Positions 1 to 6,340 of a stretch of 15,559 nucleotides of DNA are shown here, piece after piece. The DNA comes from JBBTCJ01 sp038043285 (GTDB taxonomy: Bacteria > Planctomycetota > Phycisphaerae > UBA1845). The stretch's first letter is position 1. Every line of letters begins with the position of its first letter. The stretch spans positions 1-15,559 of the forward strand of contig JBBTCJ010000130.1 of assembly GCA_038043285.1 (NCBI GenBank), given 5' to 3'. The translations under genes were made by a program, and so were the position numbers. A model generated the notes under the pieces. It was given only the letters and a program-made list of their open reading frames with translations, did no database searches and was not told where the DNA came from.

Positions 1-123
1 TCGCGGTTCTGATAAAAGGCCGGGCCACTCCCTCACGGTCGCGGTACGGATGAAGAAAAGACACCGCTCCATGAAGAATCACGGACCCGAAGTTCCGTCA
101 CGGGACGGCCGCCGGGACGTGCC
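1..123. other. Gene-free left edge of window
   Basis: No convincing coding region is seen here. It is the region just downstream of the kinase gene that reads leftward and stops at 124-126 (TGA on the minus strand). It contains short self-complementary stretches, such as CCGTC-ACGG-GACGG near 95-108, that could fold at the end of that transcript. There is no T-tract next to them on the minus strand, so I do not call a terminator. Confidence 0.4.
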
Positions 124-2709
124 TCACGGTGTCGCAGAGGCGCGGCTGACTGCCTGCGCGTTCCGGGCGCGGAAGAGCACGGTGTTCACGTCCTGTGCTT
201 CCCCGGCGGGCGCGTCGCCCGGCCTGTTGCCTCGCCCGTCGCTGAGGTGAAGTTCAACCGAATCATCCACCACCCCATAGTGCACCGAGTCATGAAATCC
301 CAATGCATTGAACCTCTCCCACGAGCCTGGAGGGAACGCGTCCCGCAGGGCGGCAGGCCACGTCCCAGTGTCGATACGGAAGCGGCAAAGACGTGCAGCC
401 GCGATCGCCGCCGAGCGAACACGGTCTACGCGTGTTCTGGCGGCCACGATTGGTCGAATGCTCGGCAACAGTGGGCGGAGCAGACGCAGAGCGGCGTCGA
501 GATTCTCGCTGCCGGTCTGCCGGGTCTGCTTGACTTCGCTGTTCACGTTCTGGTCAAAGAGAAGGTCCAGGGCTTGAATCATGTCGGCCGCACCAAGCTC
601 CTCCGCAAGGTCACGGTTCTGGGGCGTGAGCAATTCCAACTTACGATAGAGTCCGCCACTTGCGGCATCCAAGGCCTCTAGATTAATATGCCCTGGTTGT
701 CCCGGCGTGGTTTCGCGCAGGGCCGCCTCCGCCAACTGCAACGTCTTCGTTCGCTCCTCGATCAATGCCGGCTCGAAGCGAGGAAGGCACGGATCGTCGA
801 GAATCCAGGCGATGTACCCCTCGGTGCGCGATCCAAGTTCGTCGACTTGTGACAGGGTATCCAGAAGCATGCCATAGAATAGCTCCCGCAGCGCGATGGC
901 TTGCGATTTATGAAACAACGTCGCACCGTCGCCGAGGTCCAGGGCCAGGGCCCGCGCGACCGTCAAACTTCGAAGGGACGATTCGTTACGAGATTCTTCA
1001 AAATGCAACAGCGCCCTCGCCAAGAAGGCCGAGCTTAGCAAACATGCCGAGTCGACACCGCGCGGTGATCGTTGCAGCGCCCATTCTGATTCGCCATAGT
1101 CGGTAGGAAACAAAAGTCGCCGGGCAACAAGTTGTGGCTCCAGGTTTTCCAGTTCCGGGTCGTGAAGGAGAACCCAGGCGGCCACGTCCTTGGCGACCAA
1201 GTCGGCAAGCCGCAACGAACCGAGCGGCGGCAGCCTGGGGAACTCGCGTAGGATTTCCTGGATTTGGTCGACGTCCAGCTCTGCCGCGGGGCGAGCCAAC
1301 CGATGGATTGCCGCGGAGTCAGGGTACGAGGCCTCCAGTTCCGCCACCGTGTTCGTCAACCGTTGCAGGTCCGTGAGCCGGTTGAGCACGTACACCTGTC
1401 CTGCGCGGGTCATCGCGGCGCGGGCTTCGAGGGTGGCGCGGGCCGTCCTGGCCGAGGAATACAGGACCGTGACCGTAGCGCTGAACGCGACCAGCACCGT
1501 CAGTGTCACGGCCCCGGTCACCACCTGCCAACGGTAGTATCGGAGTGTTTTTCGCAGCACGTACCACGGGCTGTCCCGCTTGGCTTCGATCACCTCTCCG
1601 GCAAGGTAGCGCCGCAATTCTTCCATCAATGCCGCCGCCGATTGGTACCTCCGGTCGGGTTCCTTGCGCAGGGCTACAAGGGTGATCGTGTCCAGGTCGT
1701 CGTCGATCTCCGGCCGAATTCGCGATGGCGGTCGCGGGATAGCGAATCGAACCTGCTCCACGATGGTCTCGCGGGGCAGACCTTCGATGGCGTAGGGCAG
1801 CACGTCGGTGAGCATCTCGTACAGGATGATGCCCAGGGCGTAGACGTCGCTGCGCACGTCGACAGGTTGGTTGGCGGCATTCACCTGCTCGGGAGACGCA
1901 TAGTGCCAGGTTCCGGCGAAGCTTCCGACTTGGGTCACCGCGGTCGCGCCAGGTTCGACGTCCGATACGACGCGCTTGGCCAACCCGAAATCCAGCACGT
2001 GCGGACGACCCTGCGGGTCTACGAGAATGTTGGAAGGCTTGAGGTCGCGGTGGATGACGCCCTGCCGGTGGGCGCAGGCAACCGCATCGCAGATCGGCAG
2101 AAACAGGGCGATCGTTTCCTCGACGCCCAGCGTCCGTTCAGCCAGATACACGTTCAGCGGTGCGCCGTCGATGAACTCCATGGCGAAGAAATCGCGGCCG
2201 CCGTCCCGACCACACTCGTAGACCGATGCAATGTTGGGGTGCTTCAACTGGGCCGCGACGCGAACCTCATTTTCAAAGCGCCGGCGCTCCCGCGACGTGG
2301 CGAACGCCCCTTCTCGAATCACCTTCAGGGCAACGGTCCTCGCGGTTCCGATCTGAACCGCCCGGTACACCACGCCCTGACCGCCGCTTCCGATCTCTTC
2401 CAGAATCTGAAATCCGCCGATCGTGGGGAGGGGAAAGGCTTGGCGGTCCAACGACGGCATAAACCGGCGGGTAGCCGGATCAAAAGGGGGGATTCCCGCC
2501 ATGCCGCCGGCCTCGTACTTGGCGCGCTGGATGCGGGCGCCCACGTATTGCCAGTCGGCGAAGAACTCCGTCAATTCCTCGGCCAGATGGGGATACCGTC
2601 GGGTGAACTCATTGGGGTCCGGCGACTCGCCCCGTTCGACACCCTCGAAAAACTCCTCAAGGATATCGTCCAGGGAACGATCCCCCGTCGATGACCAGGA
2701 AGAGCTCAT
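124..2709 (-). CDS. Membrane-anchored Ser/Thr protein kinase (planctomycete type)
   Basis: This is an 861-residue Hanks-type Ser/Thr kinase predicted to phosphorylate protein targets from the inner face of the membrane. Residues 1-90 are the planctomycete N-terminal segment with 'RRYPHLAEEL' near 38-46. The kinase domain spans about 98-370: glycine loop GSGGQG at 107-112, VAIK-like lysine K129, HRDLKPSN at 220-227 with catalytic D222, DFG at 240-242, and SPEQ in place of APE at 272-275. All key catalytic residues are present. A single membrane span lies at about 395-417, so residues 420-861 would face the periplasm. No WD40 or clear TPR repeats are seen in that part. It ends with a segment near 765-793 (about 'CRFRIDTGTWPAALRDAFP') that resembles tails seen in many planctomycete proteins. 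The ATG overlaps the stop of the upstream ECF sigma gene by ATGA, so the two are probably translationally coupled. The substrate and the signal sensed are unknown. Confidence 0.93.
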   Translation of the reverse strand: MSSSWSSTGDRSLDDILEEFFEGVERGESPDPNEFTRRYPHLAEELTEFFADWQYVGARIQRAKYEAGGMAGIPPFDPATRRFMPSLDRQAFPLPTIGGFQILEEIGSGGQGVVYRAVQIGTARTVALKVIREGAFATSRERRRFENEVRVAAQLKHPNIASVYECGRDGGRDFFAMEFIDGAPLNVYLAERTLGVEETIALFLPICDAVACAHRQGVIHRDLKPSNILVDPQGRPHVLDFGLAKRVVSDVEPGATAVTQVGSFAGTWHYASPEQVNAANQPVDVRSDVYALGIILYEMLTDVLPYAIEGLPRETIVEQVRFAIPRPPSRIRPEIDDDLDTITLVALRKEPDRRYQSAAALMEELRRYLAGEVIEAKRDSPWYVLRKTLRYYRWQVVTGAVTLTVLVAFSATVTVLYSSARTARATLEARAAMTRAGQVYVLNRLTDLQRLTNTVAELEASYPDSAAIHRLARPAAELDVDQIQEILREFPRLPPLGSLRLADLVAKDVAAWVLLHDPELENLEPQLVARRLLFPTDYGESEWALQRSPRGVDSACLLSSAFLARALLHFEESRNESSLRSLTVARALALDLGDGATLFHKSQAIALRELFYGMLLDTLSQVDELGSRTEGYIAWILDDPCLPRFEPALIEERTKTLQLAEAALRETTPGQPGHINLEALDAASGGLYRKLELLTPQNRDLAEELGAADMIQALDLLFDQNVNSEVKQTRQTGSENLDAALRLLRPLLPSIRPIVAARTRVDRVRSAAIAAARLCRFRIDTGTWPAALRDAFPPGSWERFNALGFHDSVHYGVVDDSVELHLSDGRGNRPGDAPAGEAQDVNTVLFRARNAQAVSRASATP

Positions 2710-3275
2710 CCTTCCAAGCTCCGGCGCAAGAGCCTCGTGGCGCGGGCCAGGATCCGACAGGTCGCGCCCTTGGTCTTGCCCATGCGCCGCGCGACCTCTT
2801 CCAGGGGCAATTCCTCCAGTCGGTACAGGGTGATCACTTCGCGGTAGTGGCTGGGCAACGTCGCCAGCCGTTCGTGCAGGGTGGCCTGACGTTCGTGTCC
2901 TGCGGCGACGCTCGAAGGGCTTGGGCCGGAATGTGGCAGGGACGACTCACCGACGCCCGTTCCCGACGAGCCGGGTCGGCGGATACTCAGCGGCGCGGCG
3001 CCCTTTCCGTCGCCGGTCCGAAACGACTCCACGATGACCCGCCGGGCGGTCGTGGATGCCCACGAAACAAAGCGCGCGTCGTTGTCGAAGTGGCATCCCT
3101 CGGCCGCGGCGAGCGCTGCGGTCATCGTCTCCTGATACAAATCTTCGATCGTCGTGCGCTTGAGCACCGCCGGGCCGGTGCGCCGGGTGATGAATAATCG
3201 GATTTGCGCCCCGTGCCGAGCCAGCAGCGCCTCCACCGACGGCGCAGCCGCGGCAGCCTCCCTGTCCTGGACCAT
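2706..3275 (-). CDS. ECF-type RNA polymerase sigma factor
   Basis: This is a 189-residue sigma factor of the extracytoplasmic-function class, which directs RNA polymerase to a small regulon. Region 2 lies at about 20-85 ('TTIEDLYQETMTAAL' at 41-55, 'DARFVSWASTTARRVI' at 66-81). Region 4 lies at about 134-186 ('LPSHYREVITLYRLEELPLEEVARRM', then the recognition helix near 168-180). The linker at 88-128 is low in complexity (Gly, Ser, Pro). I chose ATG at 3275 because a GGGAG ribosome site lies 8 bases upstream. A TTG at 3314 in the same frame would add 13 residues that match nothing in the family. The stop overlaps the kinase ATG as ATGA. ECF sigma factors paired with Ser/Thr kinases are known in Planctomycetota, and a plausible inference is that the kinase controls this sigma factor. 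No anti-sigma gene is visible next to it. Confidence 0.9.
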   Translation of the reverse strand: MVQDREAAAAAPSVEALLARHGAQIRLFITRRTGPAVLKRTTIEDLYQETMTAALAAAEGCHFDNDARFVSWASTTARRVIVESFRTGDGKGAAPLSIRRPGSSGTGVGESSLPHSGPSPSSVAAGHERQATLHERLATLPSHYREVITLYRLEELPLEEVARRMGKTKGATCRILARATRLLRRSLEG

Positions 3276-3459
3276 TAACGCGTCTCCCAATGCGGAGTGC
3301 CGTAAGCCGGCCAAGCCACCACCCAGTTTATCAAGCGGCCTCTCGACCTGCCAGCTTCTCAGCGATGCCGCGGATTTTCTTCAAGAATCCACAGATTGCG
3401 CGTACATGGACGACCCCTTTTTCCTATTGATTAGATAGGGAATTGCGAGCGGCTACCTG
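3276..3459. promoter_or_regulatory. Divergent intergenic region with two inverted repeats
   Basis: This 184-bp gap separates the leftward ECF sigma gene from the rightward response regulator gene and must hold promoters for both. Two inverted repeats stand out in the more AT-rich right half. One is GGATT (3372-3376) with AATCC (3386-3390). The other is CCTAT (3423-3427) with ATAGG (3435-3439), separated by TGATTAG and ending 20 bp before the regulator's ATG. Either could be an operator, for example for autoregulation by the response regulator. I could not pick out convincing -35 and -10 hexamers on either strand. Confidence 0.4.
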
Positions 3460-4200
3460 ATGATTGTGCAAACGCACAAAGAAAGTGGAGTTCGGCGGCG
3501 ATGTCGCGCTCGGCCAGGCCGCGCTTCCACGGTGCCCTCCGCTGAGGCCGTGAGCGGGTTTTCCATCTTCATTGTCGAGGATGACACCCCGCTTCGAAGG
3601 TCGCTGGAGCTTTTGGCCGAGGGGCTTGGCGTCCGCGTACGGGGATTCCCCTCGGCGGAAGATTTCCTCAAAACAGATTCTGACGGGCAAGTAGGGTGCC
3701 TTTTGACGGATGTCAATCTTCCTGGCGCAAGCGGCGTGGCGCTGATCGAGCACCTTCGCCGGAAGCAAGCGCCGATTGTCTCCATCGTATTGACCGGCTC
3801 GGAGGACTCGGACTTGGCTTTTCGCGCCGGCCGCGCCGGGGCGATCGCGTTCTTCAGAAAGCCGGCCGCGCCCGACCGACTGCGCGGGAGCCTCCAACGT
3901 TCCCTGGAACTCCTGCTGAAACATCACGGATCCCTGCGGCGGCGGCACGAAGTCGCGGAGCGGGCGGCACACCTCACGACCCGCGAGCGTAAAATTCTCC
4001 AACTCGTCGGCAGTGGTTCAAGGAACGGCACCATCGCGTCGAAACTGAAGATCAGCACCAAGACGGTCGGAGTCCACCGGACGCGGCTGATGCGCAAGGC
4101 TAACGCCGGATCGCAGGCGGGCCTGGCGCTATTCGCCCTGGAATTGGAGCGGCTGGAGTGGTTCATGGGTTTGACTCATCAGACGGCGTCCGCCCTTTGA
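3460..4200 (+). CDS. FixJ/NarL-type response regulator
   Basis: This is a 246-residue two-component response regulator, which is phosphorylated by a histidine kinase and then binds DNA. The receiver domain covers about 33-150: acidic pocket E40-D41-D42, phosphoacceptor D84 in 'LLTDVNLPG', switch T112 in 'VLTG', and K134 in 'FFRKP'. A LuxR-type helix-turn-helix covers about 170-230 ('LTTRERKILQLV', then 'IASKLKISTKTVGVHRTRLMRKA'). All signalling residues are intact. The start is uncertain. ATG at 3460 gives a 33-residue Arg-rich leader before the domain, whereas GTG at 3550 would begin just before 'GFSIFIVEDD' as is usual for the family. Neither has a strong ribosome site. No intact histidine kinase is nearby, but a fragment of one lies downstream on the other strand. 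The target genes are unknown. Confidence 0.88.
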   Translation: MIVQTHKESGVRRRCRARPGRASTVPSAEAVSGFSIFIVEDDTPLRRSLELLAEGLGVRVRGFPSAEDFLKTDSDGQVGCLLTDVNLPGASGVALIEHLRRKQAPIVSIVLTGSEDSDLAFRAGRAGAIAFFRKPAAPDRLRGSLQRSLELLLKHHGSLRRRHEVAERAAHLTTRERKILQLVGSGSRNGTIASKLKISTKTVGVHRTRLMRKANAGSQAGLALFALELERLEWFMGLTHQTASAL

Positions 4201-4202
4201 CC

Positions 4203-4227
4203 ATCGCGGCGCCCACAACGTCGCGAT
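4203..4227 (+). terminator. Hairpin after the response regulator gene
   Basis: ATCGCGGCG (4203-4211) pairs with CGTCGCGAT (4219-4227) over 9 bp with one G-T wobble and a 7-base loop, starting three bases after the response regulator stop codon. Its position suggests a transcription terminator or 3' end stabiliser. No T-tract follows, so a Rho-independent mechanism is doubtful. It also lies downstream of the leftward histidine kinase remnant and could act in both directions. Confidence 0.45.
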
Positions 4228-4268
4228 CAAGGCACTACTTCCCGGCAGGATCCACGTGCGCGGCGGAG

Positions 4269-4403
4269 TCATGCGATCTGAGCATGAGGTAGAATCACGG
4301 TTACAACGGTGCCCTCGTTTGGGCTGCTCTCCAGATCGATGCGTCCGCCGTGGGCTTCGACGATGGACCGGCAGATGGCCAGCCCAAGCCCCGACCCATT
4401 GGC
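4269..4403 (-). pseudogene. C-terminal fragment of a histidine kinase ATPase domain
   Basis: The last 44 codons of an open frame encode a nearly perfect end of a histidine kinase HATPase domain: the G2 box 'GSGLGLAICRSIVEAHGG' followed by 'RIDLESSPNEGTVVTVILP' and a stop at 4269-4271. The dimerisation domain with the phosphorylatable His, the N box, the G1 box and the F box are all missing. Upstream of about 4404 the frame reads into sequence with no kinase similarity and then into the antisense-like frame of ccsA, so it cannot make a working kinase. It lies tail-to-tail with the response regulator, so it may be the remains of that regulator's partner kinase, left after a deletion or rearrangement. 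The similarity to histidine kinases is clear, but its origin is inferred. Confidence 0.75.
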
Positions 4404-4531
4404 GGTGAGCGTTGCCAAGATTCCGGGGACGACGCTATGAGTGAGAATCCCTACCGTCGGCACCCATCTACCCGATTCCGCTCCTTCGGCTAGCCGTTCG
4501 GCTGGGATGATAACGCCTTCGATAGGGAGCA
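4404..4531. other. Unassigned segment between ccsA stop and kinase remnant
   Basis: These 128 bp separate the end of ccsA from the recognisable kinase fragment. The frame of the fragment stays open here on the minus strand, but the translation (for example 'RWVPTVGILTHSVVPGIL') matches nothing I recognise. It may be degraded sequence from the event that removed the kinase body, or simply the 3' region of the ccs transcript. Confidence 0.3.
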
Positions 4532-6340
4532 CTAGCCCGTCGCGAGGCGCCCCAAAGGTGCGGAAACCTGGAATCTCCATCCCCGGCGCAGGAGGTAGAT
4601 CAGCGTGCACAGGCCGACGAAGCCCAGGTCCATCCCACCCGCGAGAAACATGGATCGGGCGACTGCGCCGGTGCCGAACCCATAGCTGTGCAGCCCGATG
4701 CCCAGCACATAGTTCACCCCGACGTAGGTCATGATGATGAGCCAGAAGCACAGGATGCTCTTGACGGCGGTTGCGAAGCGCCCGCGGGCAAGCACCAAGA
4801 CGCCCATTCCGCCGAGGGCTCCGACGAGGCCGAGAATCTTTCCACCCGTCAGCGGCGAGAGTTTCGGCGCGATGATCGCGAAGATCGCCGCGGCCATCGC
4901 CAAGGCAACGAAGCAGGCCCATGCGGGAATCTTCTCGGCGTCGATGCGCACGTGCAGAATGGTCAGGTAGCCGAGCAACGCGACGAGGGACCAGACTTCC
5001 TTGGGATCCCAGCCCCAGTATCGTCCCCAGGACGACGCGGCCCACATGCTGCCGGTGATGATTCCCGCGGTCAGCAAAATCGATCCGACGTGGACGTACC
5101 AGTAGTGCAGTCCGTCGACGGTGAGGGACAACTGGGTGCGGCGCGGGCTGAGGGACATGGCGATGAGTTGCACGTGGGCGACCAGCACCGCCAGCGCCAA
5201 CACGGAATAGGAGACCATGATGATCGGCACGTGAATGGACATCCACACCGTGTCCAGCAGCACCGGTGCGATCGGACGGATAAACGAGTCGGTAGGAAGT
5301 ACGTTGGCGAGAACCAGCGCCAGCGCGCCCATGCCGGAGGCGGTCAACGGGATGAGCCGGTCGCGGAAGGCAAGGATGGAGATGATCGCGAACGCCCCCA
5401 TTCCCCAACTCAGAAAGAGCAGCGATTCGAACATGTTGGAGGCGGGAATCCGCCCGGCGATCTGCCAGCGGAGCGACAATCCGTAGGTCAGGACGCCGAA
5501 CCCCGCCAGTAAACCGACGAAGGCCAGCGCGTCGAACCATCGACTGCGAACCGCGAGCGCGACGGCGGCCAGCACCACGCCGACGAGCATGACCTTCCAG
5601 GCGGTTCCGAATGGATGCAGCGCGTTGTAGTGCAATTCCGTCTGGATCACTTCCGGTGCGGGCCGAAACGCGGCGGGAAGAGCGGCTGTCACGGCGCTAA
5701 GGCGAGCCGAGGCCTCCGCGAACGCCTTCGCATCGTCGGCCAGAAAGGCCGTCTGGAGCGCATTCCAGGCGCCAGTTAGATCGGTTGTTCCGGCGCCCGG
5801 CGCGCCGACGGGTTTCCAGGCAGCCATGGCGTCGCCGGCATCGGGAATCCATCGAATCGCCTGGCCGCGAAAGATGGTGTCCAGCGTGACCAGTTTGTCA
5901 TGAATGTCGGAGACCTTGGATTCCAGCGGGTCCATCTTTCGACCGCGTTCGATCCGCGACAACTGCTCCACCAGGGTGCGGATTCGTGGATGGCTGATGA
6001 GTTCCGCATAGGAGAAGGTCGTCTTGTCCGCCGTCAGTTCCAGTTCGCGGCGCAGCTCGGCATTGCCAATGGCGATCAACGGTTCCTTAGACCAGACCTC
6101 CGGGGCGAAGCTCCACGCCAGGAGCAGGAGGACCGAGTCGCGCCCGCCGAAGCGCTCGGACCCGGTGACGGACTTGACCAGGTCGCGGGCGACGGTGTCC
6201 AGCGGAGGCCAGCGTCCGTCATGCTGCGTCGCCACGCCGCGCAGGGCGGTCAGGTCGAGCGTCGAGGGAAGCGACGTCTCCTTGGTTTGACCCAGCGCCG
6301 AGGTCACGATGATCCAGGAACCGAGGACGATGGCACTCAT
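4532..6340 (-). CDS. ccsA: Cytochrome c biogenesis protein CcsA/ResC (System II)
   Basis: This is a 602-residue polytopic membrane protein that, with ResB, carries haem across the membrane and attaches it to apocytochrome c. The family signature is the Trp-rich haem-binding WWD segment at about 432-451 ('WGRYWGWDPKEVWSL'). It is flanked by conserved histidines H370 ('MSIHVPIIMVSYSVLA'), H412/H417 ('GLHYWYVHVGSILL') and H551 ('LGIGLHSYGFG'). Roughly nine to ten membrane spans fill 245-585. The first 240 residues are mostly extracytoplasmic after an N-terminal hydrophobic stretch and contain 'QHDGRWPPLDT' at 39-49, a motif seen in large CcsA proteins of Planctomycetota and Bacteroidota. ATG at 6340 is chosen because GGGAGG lies 7 bases upstream and the ATG overlaps the resB stop as ATGA. 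The open frame extends further upstream without family similarity. Confidence 0.94.
   Translation of the reverse strand: MSAIVLGSWIIVTSALGQTKETSLPSTLDLTALRGVATQHDGRWPPLDTVARDLVKSVTGSERFGGRDSVLLLLAWSFAPEVWSKEPLIAIGNAELRRELELTADKTTFSYAELISHPRIRTLVEQLSRIERGRKMDPLESKVSDIHDKLVTLDTIFRGQAIRWIPDAGDAMAAWKPVGAPGAGTTDLTGAWNALQTAFLADDAKAFAEASARLSAVTAALPAAFRPAPEVIQTELHYNALHPFGTAWKVMLVGVVLAAVALAVRSRWFDALAFVGLLAGFGVLTYGLSLRWQIAGRIPASNMFESLLFLSWGMGAFAIISILAFRDRLIPLTASGMGALALVLANVLPTDSFIRPIAPVLLDTVWMSIHVPIIMVSYSVLALAVLVAHVQLIAMSLSPRRTQLSLTVDGLHYWYVHVGSILLTAGIITGSMWAASSWGRYWGWDPKEVWSLVALLGYLTILHVRIDAEKIPAWACFVALAMAAAIFAIIAPKLSPLTGGKILGLVGALGGMGVLVLARGRFATAVKSILCFWLIIMTYVGVNYVLGIGLHSYGFGTGAVARSMFLAGGMDLGFVGLCTLIYLLRRGWRFQVSAPLGRLATG

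Noticed and set aside
1264..2694. 476-codon open frame on the plus strand opposite the kinase gene
   Set aside because: It lies wholly antisense to a kinase with intact catalytic motifs, its translation has no domain, and its composition reflects GC-rich codon use in the kinase.
3276..3314. Longer ECF sigma factor from TTG at 3314
   Set aside because: The ATG at 3275 has a better ribosome site and the added residues match nothing.
3424..4002. 192-codon minus-strand frame
   Set aside because: It is antisense to the response regulator, whose receiver and DNA-binding motifs are intact.
4404..5540. Minus-strand frame running from the kinase remnant up through ccsA
   Set aside because: This part is Arg, His and Pro rich and is ccsA read in another frame. 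Only the last 44 codons have real similarity, so only those are annotated.
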